Shown: one piece after another, positions 48,935 through 58,358 of the stretch
Layout of the letters: each line of letters begins with the position of its first letter
How positions within the stretch are numbered: position 1 is the first letter of the stretch
Assembly (NCBI GenBank): GCA_035474375.1
Contig: DATINJ010000215.1
Location: 14,553 to 78,552 of the forward strand
DNA from: JANNPJ01 sp035474375
GTDB taxonomy: Bacteria; Actinomycetota; Actinomycetes; Actinomycetales; Kineosporiaceae
DNA length: 64,000 nt
Direction of reading: 5' to 3'
Position numbers and translations under genes: made by a program
The notes under the pieces: model-generated
Databases searched by the model: none
What the model saw: only the letters and a program-made list of their open reading frames with translations
What the model was told of the DNA's origin: nothing

Positions 48935-50362
48935 ATGGACGACGACGACGAGCTCACCATCGTGGTGGCCGCTGCCCCCGGGGCCTCCGCGCTAGAGCTT
49001 GACGGGATGCTCCACCGCCTCGAGGAGGCGGTGGCTATCGCCGTCTCAGATGTTGCGGTGGAGGGCTACGTCACGAACGGTTCGACCGCGCCCGGCGAGG
49101 TCCGGCTGGTGATCGCTGCCACCCATCTGGCCTCCTCGGAGACCCTCAGCCTGGTCGGCGACAGCGTTGCCGAGCTCTTGGCCGACCCTGACCTGGCCGG
49201 TTGGGGTCCGTACTCCGTCAACGTCACCGACGAGGTGTCGGACGACGACGATGCGGCGGTCATCTGGGACGTTCTACCGGACAGCGAGCCGGAGGTGGAC
49301 GAGACCCCGGTGGTCGACGAGTTCGACCTGCAGGCCGCCCGGGAGCGCCTGCACGACGATGCCGAACACCTGTCCAGAGGGTTGCGCCTGAGCTGGCTCA
49401 CCGCGCTGGAGATCGACGACGCCTCGCTCGCGGCCCACTCGGACGCGGAAGCGGGCCCCGAGGAGGTCACCGACGAAGACTCGGAGGCCGCCGAGGACGC
49501 CGACCATGAGGCCGACGACGTTGACGAGGCCGATGAGGCCGATGAGGCCGATGAGGACTTGATCGTCGATCAAGACGCAGTCGCCGACCACGAGGCAGAC
49601 GCCGACCACGAGGCAGACGCCGAGCACGAGGCCGACCCGGACCAGGACGCTGAGCACGAGGCCGACCCGGACCCGGACGCAGACGCGGATCACGACGTAG
49701 ACGCCGAGCACGAGGCAGACGCCCACCAGGACGACGAGATTTCGGTCGCGGTGATTGAGGCCAAGTATGCCGCCGGCGCGGTGTTCCAGGCCTCCGTCGT
49801 CGTCCTTGACCATTTGTTCATGGATCTGCAGACGCTTGCCGCCGAGCACCACGGCGCCACGGTCGCGGACGTCGACGATGCCGCCTTCTTCGTGCTCCAC
49901 GAACTGCCCGGCCGCTACGCCCACCGCTACGATTCGCTGTTCGTTCAGGAATTCATCGTTGCCACGGTAGATGTGACCCGCCGGTTCACGTCCGGTTGGG
50001 AACCGCTGGCGTGCGTCGCCCAAGAGCTGGCGTTGCGAATGATCTTGAATGGCGCCGAGTTTCAGCTGGATCTGGCCGAGGTCAAGCTGTCCGACGGCTG
50101 GCGGTCGGCTATCGAGGACGCGCTTTTCGAGGATCTCGACCACGAGATGTTGTTCGATGCCAGCCTGGACGGAATCGAGGATGATTCCGAGTCGCTGGCC
50201 GAGCTTCGTTCCGCGCCCCTCGCTTTCGCCGATTGGTTCAGGCCGTTCAACTCCGACCGATCGCTACCGCCGTACCTGCTGGACGAGCCGGACCCGGAGC
50301 TGGACGCGGACCCGGAGGCCGAGCTGGAGCCGGAGCCTGAGTTGGGGTCCGAGCCGGAGTAG
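48935..50362 (+). CDS. Very acidic protein with Asp/Glu/His/Ala repeats, unknown function
   Basis: From ATG 48935 the product has 475 residues. An N-terminal domain (1-110) precedes a linker and an acidic tandem tract at 189-268 built on Asp-His-Glu-Ala-Asp-Ala units. A folded domain follows (about 270-420, with Phe-Met-Asp-Leu-Gln-Thr-Leu and a Trp-Glu-Pro-Leu segment), and then an acidic Glu/Pro tail (445-475). There is no signal peptide or membrane segment. No family is recognised. The gene is first of three same-strand genes. The His/Asp-rich tract could bind cations or basic proteins, but that is speculation. The ribosome site is weak. Confidence 0.7.
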   Translation: MDDDDELTIVVAAAPGASALELDGMLHRLEEAVAIAVSDVAVEGYVTNGSTAPGEVRLVIAATHLASSETLSLVGDSVAELLADPDLAGWGPYSVNVTDEVSDDDDAAVIWDVLPDSEPEVDETPVVDEFDLQAARERLHDDAEHLSRGLRLSWLTALEIDDASLAAHSDAEAGPEEVTDEDSEAAEDADHEADDVDEADEADEADEDLIVDQDAVADHEADADHEADAEHEADPDQDAEHEADPDPDADADHDVDAEHEADAHQDDEISVAVIEAKYAAGAVFQASVVVLDHLFMDLQTLAAEHHGATVADVDDAAFFVLHELPGRYAHRYDSLFVQEFIVATVDVTRRFTSGWEPLACVAQELALRMILNGAEFQLDLAEVKLSDGWRSAIEDALFEDLDHEMLFDASLDGIEDDSESLAELRSAPLAFADWFRPFNSDRSLPPYLLDEPDPELDADPEAELEPEPELGSEPE

Positions 50363-50461
50363 CAGCACAACCGCCACTTTGCGACGATCCGTTCAGTAGC
50401 GCTCGAGGGCTCGCCGGGCGAACTCCTGGAGACTGTCGGTGGTCCCACTCATACTTCTGGT

Positions 50462-51199
50462 GTGGACGATTTGGCAGCGCAGGAGTTTCTCCAGCAGGTC
50501 ACCGACGAGTGGGCGGCCAGCGGCGTCCTGCGCGTGCTGTGTGACCTTGTCGATCAGGTCTGGCACGACGATCTGGCCCGGTACCGGCCCGATCTGGGTG
50601 ACGATGCGATGAGCCTGGGCGTGCAGGCCAGCCGCAACCTCTGCAATCTCGCCGTTCGCCGCCTGCAGAGATTGCGCGGTGTGCAAGCCAAAGATCGAAA
50701 AACCCTTGAGGTGAGCTATGCCGGCCGGGTGCTGCACGTCGGCAAGGCCTCCTCAGACTCCCTCCTCTGGGAGGTCACCCAGGTCGACTGGGCCGACAGC
50801 GATGTGCGAGAGCAGGCCGCCGCCGCCAACACCGCCGCGTATCAGTCCTCCAGCGGCACGCTGTTCGAGAACTGGGATGCGGTACCCGAGCAGAACCCCT
50901 CGGCGTTGCACCACCTGCACCTCACCTGGCAGGGCCTGGCCGACGGTTCCACCCGCGCCTGGCTGGGCTTTCCGCAATTAGGCAGTCGCCCTTGGGTCGC
51001 CGTCCTGCTGCTGGACGACGCCCGCGTCGGCGACGCCACGATCGACCTCAGAGCACTCGACCGCGGCGAACTCGAAACCGGCCCCGCCGGCGCTCCGATC
51101 ACCTTGCACCTGCCAGGTGAGGCCGAACAAGATTCCGCGGCAGGCCGCTCCGGCCGGGAAAGGAGCACCTACCGACATGTCTCAGGCCTCCACCAATGA
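50462..51199 (+). CDS. Hypothetical protein, second gene of the acidic-protein module
   Basis: The 245-residue product has an N-terminal helical domain (1-80: Glu-Phe-Leu-Gln-Gln-Val-Thr-Asp-Glu-Trp) and a C-terminal beta-rich domain (from about 135) with Leu-His-His-Leu-His-Leu-Thr-Trp and Val-Ala-Val-Leu-Leu-Leu-Asp-Asp. It is predicted to be cytosolic. I find no known motif. The GTG start has no clear ribosome site, so it may be leaderless or coupled. Its last 23 bases overlap the start of the next gene, which points to joint translation. Confidence 0.7.
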   Translation: MDDLAAQEFLQQVTDEWAASGVLRVLCDLVDQVWHDDLARYRPDLGDDAMSLGVQASRNLCNLAVRRLQRLRGVQAKDRKTLEVSYAGRVLHVGKASSDSLLWEVTQVDWADSDVREQAAAANTAAYQSSSGTLFENWDAVPEQNPSALHHLHLTWQGLADGSTRAWLGFPQLGSRPWVAVLLLDDARVGDATIDLRALDRGELETGPAGAPITLHLPGEAEQDSAAGRSGRERSTYRHVSGLHQ

Positions 51200-51614
51200 C
51201 CCGCAGCCAGTCGATCATCCGCCGGCAGCTCGACCGGACCTCTTGGCCAAGATCGTGGCAATCACCGCTGAACTGCGCTTGCGTGAGATCTCTCCGCCGG
51301 AGGCCTTCGTCTGGGCCTACCACGACGAGTCGCACTGGTGGGCCTTCGGTCGGTTCGGCCGGTACACGGTGATGACGCCGCGCCGATTCGGCTGGGGGGT
51401 GGGAGACTACCCCTGGGAAGCCGGGGTCAAGCAGGGCCAGGGCAGCATTTCGAATGAGATCTTCGTCAAACCGACCTTTGTGGACGCCGCGGGTCGGATC
51501 GCTCCGCTCGGCGCCACCAGGGTCACGTCGTTTGACAACCACCTGCTCACCGACATCATGCTGCAAGACATCGCCCACCGGATGGAACAGATCGCTGCAG
51601 ACTCGGTAAACTAG
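51177..51614 (+). CDS. Hypothetical protein, third gene of the acidic-protein module
   Basis: The ATG at 51177 lies inside the end of the previous gene, with AAAGGAG 12 bases upstream. The 145-residue product is rich in aromatic residues in its middle: Phe-Val-Trp-Ala-Tyr-His-Asp-Glu-Ser-His-Trp-Trp-Ala-Phe-Gly. A Gly/Trp segment follows and then a helical C-terminus. It is soluble and has no recognised family. The overlap with the 50462 gene suggests that the two products act together. Confidence 0.7.
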   Translation: MSQASTNDPQPVDHPPAARPDLLAKIVAITAELRLREISPPEAFVWAYHDESHWWAFGRFGRYTVMTPRRFGWGVGDYPWEAGVKQGQGSISNEIFVKPTFVDAAGRIAPLGATRVTSFDNHLLTDIMLQDIAHRMEQIAADSVN

Positions 51615-51846
51615 TGGCCCAGGCCACAATTACCTGCCGTCCACCCATCCACCCGGAGAATGATCGAAAAGCCTCCCGCCACAAGGTCAACAGCCTCGGG
51701 ACGGCACGCAGCCACACCACTCTCAGGGAGCGTTGACCTTCTGGAAACATTCGAAGCATGTTCATGGAACACGCTCCCGACACGGTGGCCGGATCGAACA
51801 GCCACTCCAGCACGTCTGAGTGGGTCACGAAAGCCGAGGCAGCGAG

Positions 51847-54408
51847 GTGAATTCCTTGATCGCAGACCCCGGTGAGTTCACGAATCTGGGCGTCGAAGAA
51901 GAGTTTCACGTGGTCGACCGGTTGTCCCGGGAACTCGTTGCCCAGGCGCCCAAGCTGCTGGAGCACCTGCCCGCCGACGCCTATTCCGACGAACTACAGC
52001 GCAGCGTGGTAGAGAGCAACACCCCGGTCCGAGACACGCTTGACGGCTTGCGAGAGGCGATCGTCCAGTCTCGTCGAACGCTGGTCTCCGTTGCCGACTC
52101 GCTCGGCTTCGGCGTCGTCGCGGCCGGCACGGTGCCGCTGGTAGACGCGCTCCAGCTGTCGATCACGCCGAACCGCCGGTATGAGCAGATGCGCGACGAT
52201 TATCAGCTACTCGTTCGGGAGCAGCTGATCTGCGGCGCCCAGGTACACGTGCAAGTCTCCGACCGCAACGTCGCGGTCGCCATCGCGCAACGGATTACTC
52301 CGCACCTGCCGGTCTTGCTGGCGCTCTCCGCCAGTTCGCCGTTCTGGATGGGCGAGGACAGCGGCTATGCCAGTACCCGGTCACTGCTCTGGCAACGCTG
52401 GCCCACGGCCGGGCTCAGCGGTGAGATCTCCTCGGCCGCCGAGCACGATGCCCTGATCGCCGATCTGGTCGCCTCGGAGACGATTACCGACGCCGGAATG
52501 ATCTACTTCGACGTCCGGCCGTCGTCCCACCTGCCGACCCTGGAGCTGCGGGTCACCGATTCCTGTCCCGACCTGGACACCGTGGTGCTGCTCGCCGGGT
52601 TGTTCCGAGCTCTGGTGCGGCGCGAGCAGGTGGCGGTGAACGCCGGCGCCCCGTTCGTTCGGTACCCGGCACCGTTGCTGCGCAGTGCGCTCTGGCGAGC
52701 TGCCCGCTCCGGCCTGGAGGGCAACCTGCTGGACCTGCCCCGCTCCCCGCGGCCGATCTCGGCGGCGGCCGCAGTCGGCCAATTGCTGAACGACCTGCGC
52801 CCGCAGCTCGAGGACGCCGGAGACTGGGACACCGTTTCCGGTCTGGCCGCTCGGGCGCTGGCCCGCGGCAGCTCCGCAGCCGAGCAGCGGGCCGCCTACG
52901 AGGTCCGCAATCGCTTCTCCGACGTCGTCGATCTGCTGATCCGGCGCACCGATCCGGATCAGACCTCGCCACCCGTCCCTGGCCTCGACACCCCGCACGG
53001 CAACGTCCCGCTCTACCAGCGAGACGGTGATGAGGTGCTGTCCGGTGCCCAGCCGGAGCCGATCTACCAGGAGTTGCTGCACGTCCTCGAAGAAATGGGG
53101 CCGGCCGAGCTGCGCCGCCGCGAGCACCTCCGAGATGAGGAGCAGCGCTCGCACGGAGTCACCTTCGGCGTCCCCGGCCGGGCCAGCGCCCGGCTGTTCC
53201 CGGTGGACCTGGTGCCACGACTGGTGAAGGCCGACGACTGGGCAGAGCTCGGCCATGGTCTGATCCAGCGCGCTCGAGCCTTGGACATGTTCCTGCACGA
53301 TGTCTACGGCGCCCGGGCGGTGGTCGAGGACGGCGTGGTGCCGGCCTGGGTGATTGAGGGCGCACCCGGGCTGCTGAGCATCGGTGCGCTACTGAACCGG
53401 CAGTCGGTCCGCGCCCACATCTGCGGGATGGACCTGGTCCGAGACAGCACCGGCAAGTGGTTCCTGCTGGAAGACAACCTGCGGGTGCCGTCCGGGCTGG
53501 GATACGCGGTGCAGAACCGCCGCCTCTCCAACGCGGTACTGCCGGACCTGCCGAGACCGGCAAGCCTGCTGGACGTCGAGGGCGTGCCAGCGCTGCTGCG
53601 GCGCACCCTCGACCAGGCGGCGCTGCCGTCCGCCGGAGCCAACCCGCAGGTGGTGCTGCTCAGTGAGGGCCCGGAAGGGTCTGCCTGGTTCGAGCACCGG
53701 ATGCTCGGTGAGGAAATGGGCGTGCCGGTGGCGGTGATCGGCGACCTGCTGGTCGACGACGACACCTTGTACCTGCTCCGAGAGGGCACCCGCAGCCGGG
53801 TCGACGTCCTCTACCTGCGGGTGGACGAGGACGACCTGCTGCACACCTCCGGCGCCGACGGTCGTCCGATCGGGTACTCGCTGCGGGCCGCGGTCAGCGC
53901 CGGCACGGTGGCCCTGGCCAACGCCCCGGGCAACGGGGTCGGCGATGACAAGGCGATCTGCGCGTTCGTGCCGCAGATGATTGAGTACTACCTGGGCGAG
54001 GCACCGCTGCTGTCGACGGTGCCCACCTATCTGTGCGGTATCCCCGACCAGCGCGAGACAGTGCTGCGCCGGCTCGACCAGCTGGTGATGAAGCCGGTGG
54101 ACGGTTACGGCGGAGAAGGCGTGCTGATCGGCCCGTTCGCCACGGAGAAGGAACTGGAGGCGATTCGACGACAGATCCTGACCGCCCCGCACCGCTGGGT
54201 TGCCCAGGAGACGATCTCGCTTTCCACCCTGCCGATCTTCGACGGCGAGCAGCTGGTCTCCCGGCACGTCGACCTTCGGGCCTTCGTCTTCCATGGGGAC
54301 GAGATGACGGTTGCACCGGCGGCGCTGACCCGGGTCGCACCGGCGGGAACCATGGTTGTCAACTCCTCCCGTGGTGGCGGCTCGAAGGACACCTGGCTGC
54401 TGGGGTGA
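51847..54408 (+). CDS. Carboxylate-amine ligase fused to circularly permuted ATP-grasp
   Basis: The 853-residue protein has two enzyme parts. Residues about 10-370 are a GCS2/YbdK-type carboxylate-amine ligase, with Gly-Val-Glu-Glu-Glu-Phe-His near 15-21, Gln-Val-His-Val-Gln-Val and Glu-Leu-Arg-Val-Thr-Asp. Residues about 385-853 are a circularly permuted type-2 ATP-grasp domain, with Phe-Leu-Leu-Glu-Asp-Asn-Leu-Arg-Val-Pro-Ser-Gly and Met-Lys-Pro-Val-Asp-Gly-Tyr-Gly-Gly. Both make amide bonds with ATP. GTG 51847 has GAGG seven bases upstream; TTG 51856 is an alternative. An amidotransferase and a peptidase follow, so the product is probably a small peptide. Confidence 0.85.
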   Translation: MNSLIADPGEFTNLGVEEEFHVVDRLSRELVAQAPKLLEHLPADAYSDELQRSVVESNTPVRDTLDGLREAIVQSRRTLVSVADSLGFGVVAAGTVPLVDALQLSITPNRRYEQMRDDYQLLVREQLICGAQVHVQVSDRNVAVAIAQRITPHLPVLLALSASSPFWMGEDSGYASTRSLLWQRWPTAGLSGEISSAAEHDALIADLVASETITDAGMIYFDVRPSSHLPTLELRVTDSCPDLDTVVLLAGLFRALVRREQVAVNAGAPFVRYPAPLLRSALWRAARSGLEGNLLDLPRSPRPISAAAAVGQLLNDLRPQLEDAGDWDTVSGLAARALARGSSAAEQRAAYEVRNRFSDVVDLLIRRTDPDQTSPPVPGLDTPHGNVPLYQRDGDEVLSGAQPEPIYQELLHVLEEMGPAELRRREHLRDEEQRSHGVTFGVPGRASARLFPVDLVPRLVKADDWAELGHGLIQRARALDMFLHDVYGARAVVEDGVVPAWVIEGAPGLLSIGALLNRQSVRAHICGMDLVRDSTGKWFLLEDNLRVPSGLGYAVQNRRLSNAVLPDLPRPASLLDVEGVPALLRRTLDQAALPSAGANPQVVLLSEGPEGSAWFEHRMLGEEMGVPVAVIGDLLVDDDTLYLLREGTRSRVDVLYLRVDEDDLLHTSGADGRPIGYSLRAAVSAGTVALANAPGNGVGDDKAICAFVPQMIEYYLGEAPLLSTVPTYLCGIPDQRETVLRRLDQLVMKPVDGYGGEGVLIGPFATEKELEAIRRQILTAPHRWVAQETISLSTLPIFDGEQLVSRHVDLRAFVFHGDEMTVAPAALTRVAPAGTMVVNSSRGGGSKDTWLLG

Positions 54409-54461
54409 GGGCCGGGCGGCCGGGGTGAGGGCCGGGCGGCCGGGGTGAGGGCAGGGCGGCC
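54402..54461. repeat. Three 20-bp tandem repeats spanning a stop codon
   Basis: GGGGTGAGGGCCGGGCGGCC is repeated exactly at 54402-54421 and 54422-54441. A third copy with one change (GGGCAGGG) is at 54442-54461. The TGA of the ligase gene is in the first copy (54406-54408), so each later copy repeats that stop codon in the spacer. Confidence 0.85.
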
Positions 54462-54533
54462 GGTTGAGTACCGGGCCGCTGGGCTTAGAGCAGGGTCCGA
54501 TCAAACGAGTCGATCGAACGAGAGGACACGCGG

Positions 54534-56321
54534 ATGTGCGGCTTAGGCGGAGAGCTCCGGCTGGATGGAGGCCGTCCGGACGTCGAGGCGGTCGGCCGGA
54601 TGTCACCCTGCCTGCAGGCTCGGGGCCCGGACAGCCACGGTGCCTGGTCACACGGCCCGCTGGCGCTGAACCATCACCGACTGAAGATCATCGACTTGTC
54701 GGACGCCGGCGCCCAGCCGATGCTGGACGAGGAACTGCGCCTGGTGATGGTCTTCAACGGCTGCATCTACAACCATCACGAGCTGCGGCACGAACTCGAA
54801 GGCCTGGGTTACCGGTTCCGCTCGCACTCGGACACCGAGGTGATCCTCAAGGCGTACCACCGGTGGGGTGCCCGCTGCGTCGAACGGTTCCTCGGCATGT
54901 TCGCGTTCGTGATCCACGAACTGGACAGCGGCCGGACCGTGTTCGCCCGCGACCGGCTGGGCATCAAGCCTCTCTACCTGGCCGAGTCGGCGTCCGGCGG
55001 CGGCCGGTTCATCAGATTCGCCTCCACCCTGCCGGCCCTGCTGGCGGCCGGTGACGTCGACACCAACGTCGACCCGGTGGCGCTGCATCACTACCTCTCC
55101 TGGCACTCGGTGGTACCGCCGCCGCGAACCATCCTGGCCGGGGTGAAGAAGCTACCGCCGGCCACGGTCCGGACGGTCGAACCCGACGGGACATCGTCCG
55201 ACCTGCACTATTGGGAACCGATCGCGACCCGGCCGGAGGTCTCCCGCTCGCCGCAGGAGTGGAACGACGAGATCCTGGATGCGATGCGCAAGGCGGTGGC
55301 CCGGCGGATGGTGTCCGACGTCCCGGTCGGCGTCCTGCTGTCCGGCGGCCTGGACTCGAGCCTGGTGGTGGCGCTGCTGGCGGAGGCCGGCCAGAGCGGC
55401 TTGGCGACGTTCAGCATCGGCTTCAACGCCAAGGGCGGCGAGAGCGGCGACGAGTTCGAGTTCTCCGACCTGGTGGCCAAGGAATTCGGGACCGATCACC
55501 ACAAGATCCCGATCGAGGATCAGCGTCTGGTGCCCGGGGTCGAGGCCTCGATCGGGGCGATGAGCGAGCCGATGGTGAGCCACGACTGCGTGGCGTTCTA
55601 TCTGCTCTCCGAAGAGGTCTCGAAGAAGATCAAGGTGGTCCAGTCCGGGCAGGGCGCGGATGAGGTCTTCGCCGGGTACGACTGGTACCCGCCGCTGGCC
55701 GAGGTGCCTCGGGAGGCAGCCGAGGCGGTCTACCGGCGCTCGTTCTTCGATCGGACGGACGCCGAAACCGGCCAGTTGCTGAACCCCGACTGGCTGGCCA
55801 CCGGCGACCCGAGCGGCGCGTTTCTGCGCGAGCATTTCGGTGCTCCCGGGGCGGAGACCGCGCTCGACGCGGCGTTGCGGCTAGACACTCGGGTGATGCT
55901 GGTCGACGACCCGGTGAAGCGGGTCGACAACATGACGATGGCCTGGGGTCTGGAGGCCCGGGTGCCGTTCCTCGATCACGAACTCGTGGAGCTGGCGGCG
56001 CGCTGCCCACCGGAGCTGAAGCTGGCGAACGGCGGCAAGGGAGTGCTCAAAGCGGCAAGTCGGGGCATCGTGCCGGACGCCGTCATCGACAGGCCGAAGG
56101 GGTACTTCCCGGTGCCGGGTGTACGGCACCTGGACGGTCCTATCCTCGAATCTGTGAGAGCTGCCCTGACCAACCAAGCCGCCGCCGACCGTGGGCTGTT
56201 CCGTCCCGCCGTGGTCGATGCCCTGCTCAGCGATCCGAACGGACGACGCACCACGATCGGCGCCAATGTCCTGTGGCAGGTCGGCCTGCTCGAGCTCTGG
56301 CTGCAGCGGCAGGGCCTGTGA
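54534..56321 (+). CDS. asnO: N-acetylglutaminylglutamine-type amidotransferase (asparagine synthase family)
   Basis: The 595-residue protein has the Ntn glutaminase with Cys2 (Met-Cys-Gly-Leu-Gly-Gly-Glu-Leu-Arg), then Arg-Gly-Pro-Asp and Asn-Gly-Cys-Ile-Tyr-Asn. The synthetase half has the PP-loop Leu-Ser-Gly-Gly-Leu-Asp-Ser-Ser near 272-279. The opening Met-Cys-Gly-x-Gly-Glu and Phe-Asn-Gly-Cys-Ile-Tyr-Asn fit the amidotransferase of the osmolyte NAGGN more closely than AsnB. GAGAGGA lies seven bases before the ATG. It should amidate a carboxylate, probably of the dipeptide made by the upstream ligase. The usual GNAT/ATP-grasp synthetase of NAGGN loci is absent. Confidence 0.85.
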   Translation: MCGLGGELRLDGGRPDVEAVGRMSPCLQARGPDSHGAWSHGPLALNHHRLKIIDLSDAGAQPMLDEELRLVMVFNGCIYNHHELRHELEGLGYRFRSHSDTEVILKAYHRWGARCVERFLGMFAFVIHELDSGRTVFARDRLGIKPLYLAESASGGGRFIRFASTLPALLAAGDVDTNVDPVALHHYLSWHSVVPPPRTILAGVKKLPPATVRTVEPDGTSSDLHYWEPIATRPEVSRSPQEWNDEILDAMRKAVARRMVSDVPVGVLLSGGLDSSLVVALLAEAGQSGLATFSIGFNAKGGESGDEFEFSDLVAKEFGTDHHKIPIEDQRLVPGVEASIGAMSEPMVSHDCVAFYLLSEEVSKKIKVVQSGQGADEVFAGYDWYPPLAEVPREAAEAVYRRSFFDRTDAETGQLLNPDWLATGDPSGAFLREHFGAPGAETALDAALRLDTRVMLVDDPVKRVDNMTMAWGLEARVPFLDHELVELAARCPPELKLANGGKGVLKAASRGIVPDAVIDRPKGYFPVPGVRHLDGPILESVRAALTNQAAADRGLFRPAVVDALLSDPNGRRTTIGANVLWQVGLLELWLQRQGL

Positions 56322-56440
56322 GCGGGCCCGGAGGCGCGGCGGCGTCTGGACTGAGGAGACGCAGCCCCACCGAAGGTGCGGAACGGTCGACGAGGGAAGA
56401 CGCCGTCTTAGCGCCGCAGGGCCCGCGAACAATTGACACT

Positions 56441-58321
56441 GTGACGGTGAGCGAGTCTGAATGCCCGCCCGTGTCGCACGTCGAGCCGGTTCCCGAGGAT
56501 GTCTATGGCAGTTGGTCGGCGTCCCCGTCTCCGGACGGCGAGCATGTCGCGTTCATCTCCGACCGCAGCGGCGAGCCGGCGGTCTGGATCCAGGGGCCGA
56601 GCACGCCCCGCCTGACCAAGCTGCACGCTTCGCTACATCGGGTGCTGACCGTCAGTTGGTCGCCGGACGGTAACTGGCTGGCGTGTTACACCGCGGCGGC
56701 CGGCTCCTCCCGCAGCGAGATCTACGTGGTCCACCCGGACGGCAGCGACCTGCGCCTGGTCGCCGGGGCGGAACCGGGAACGGCCGAACTTGGTGCCGGA
56801 GCGCATCACGGCTGGTCACCGGACGGCCAGTTGGTGGTCACCGAAACCGTTGAGCTGGAATCGGTGGCCCTGCTGATCGATCCGGAGTCCGGCGAGCGGC
56901 AGCAGATCGCCAGCGGCCCGCTGCTGATGATGCTGGACGCGAACCCCTACGTTGACCGGGTCCTGCTCCGGACCGGGCCGCGCGGCTACCGCAGCTTGGT
57001 GGTGCGGAATCTCGACGGCACCCATGAGCAGCCGGTCGTCACCGGTGTGGGCCCTGGTTCGGTCGATCGCGGCTGCCTTTCCGCCGATGGTCAGACCGTG
57101 TACGCCCGCAGTGACGTCGGCCGTGAACTCGCGGCGCTGGTCGCGGTGGACATCTCGGCCGCTCCGGGGGCCGGCCGGCCGCCCCTCGTGCTGGCGGAGC
57201 GAGCGGACGCCGAACTGGAGGACATCATCCCGGCGGCAGACGGCGGAAGCGCCGTTCTGCTCTGGAACGTGCATGGCGGGACGAGCGCGCTCAGCCTGCT
57301 GGACCTGACCAGCGGCCACCAGGACGACGTCACCCAGCTCCCCCGGGATGTCGTCGACGAGTGTCGCTTCCATCCCGGTGGCAAGGCACTGCTGCTCACC
57401 GCCGAGGACTGGGCCGATCCGCGCGGGGTCTGGACCATCGACCTGGCCAGCGCCGAGGCCACGCCGCTGAGCAGTCGGGCGGACGGCGCGCTTCGCGGCT
57501 CGCGCGGTGCCTCCGCCACGACGGTCGAGGCCACCGACTTGATCCGGCCCCAATTACGGCGTTTCGCCTCCAAGGATGGCCTGGAGGTGACCGGCTGGCT
57601 GTACCGTCCGGACGCTCCGGCGCCGTGGCCCACCATGATCCATCTGCACGGCGGTCCGGAAGCGCAGGAACGGCCGGTCTACAACTCGCTGTTCCAGTCG
57701 TTGGTGGCGGCCGGGATCGCGGTCTTCGCCCCGAACGTCCGTGGCTCTACGGGTTTCGGTCGGACCTTCGGGACCGCAGACGATGTGGAGCGGCGTTACG
57801 GCGCAATCGAGGACGTCGCCGCGTCGGTGGATCACCTGGTAGAGACCGGCGTAGCGGACACGCATCGGGTCGGGTGCATGGGTCGCTCCTATGGCGGATA
57901 CCTCACCCTGGCCGCCCTGGTCTGGTACCCGAAGCTGTTCGCGGTCGGGATCGATGTCTGCGGGATGGCCGATTTCGAAACGTTCTACCGGCATACCGAG
58001 CCTCGGATCGCTGCGGCGGCGGTGTCGAAGTATGGGCACCCGGAACGTGACGCGGAACTGTTGCGAGACCTGTCGCCGATCCACCGGATCGACAATCTCA
58101 CCGCGCCGTTGCTGGTGGTGCATGGCGCGGAAGACACGAACGTGCCGGTCGAGGAGGCTCAGCAGGTGGTCGACGCGCTCGCCGCCCGCGAGATAGAGCA
58201 CCGCTTCCTGCTGTTCGAAGGGGAGGGACACGAGTTGCTCGCGACCCCGAACCGGGTCGCGTTCGTCCAGGCTGCGGTCGGCTGGGCGAGCCATCACCTC
58301 GGCGTTCCCGCCCTGCGCTAG
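56441..58321 (+). CDS. S9-family prolyl oligopeptidase-like peptidase
   Basis: The 626-residue protein has an N-terminal beta-propeller, with repeated Ser-Pro-Asp-Gly (Ser-Pro-Ser-Pro-Asp-Gly, Ser-Trp-Ser-Pro-Asp-Gly). A C-terminal alpha/beta hydrolase follows with Gly-Arg-Ser483-Tyr-Gly-Gly-Tyr. The Asp is in His-Gly-Ala-Glu-Asp-Thr-Asn-Val-Pro and the His in Glu-Gly-Glu-Gly-His-Glu. The start is uncertain. GTG 56441 fits homologue lengths, but a GTG at 56318 overlaps the asnO stop by four bases, and TTGACA at 56433 could drive a shorter form from GTG 56471. It may cleave the peptide made by the two upstream enzymes. Confidence 0.82.
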   Translation: MTVSESECPPVSHVEPVPEDVYGSWSASPSPDGEHVAFISDRSGEPAVWIQGPSTPRLTKLHASLHRVLTVSWSPDGNWLACYTAAAGSSRSEIYVVHPDGSDLRLVAGAEPGTAELGAGAHHGWSPDGQLVVTETVELESVALLIDPESGERQQIASGPLLMMLDANPYVDRVLLRTGPRGYRSLVVRNLDGTHEQPVVTGVGPGSVDRGCLSADGQTVYARSDVGRELAALVAVDISAAPGAGRPPLVLAERADAELEDIIPAADGGSAVLLWNVHGGTSALSLLDLTSGHQDDVTQLPRDVVDECRFHPGGKALLLTAEDWADPRGVWTIDLASAEATPLSSRADGALRGSRGASATTVEATDLIRPQLRRFASKDGLEVTGWLYRPDAPAPWPTMIHLHGGPEAQERPVYNSLFQSLVAAGIAVFAPNVRGSTGFGRTFGTADDVERRYGAIEDVAASVDHLVETGVADTHRVGCMGRSYGGYLTLAALVWYPKLFAVGIDVCGMADFETFYRHTEPRIAAAAVSKYGHPERDAELLRDLSPIHRIDNLTAPLLVVHGAEDTNVPVEEAQQVVDALAAREIEHRFLLFEGEGHELLATPNRVAFVQAAVGWASHHLGVPALR

Positions 58322-58358
58322 CCGCCCCGATCGCCCTTCGCTCGGCTTTCCAAGACCG

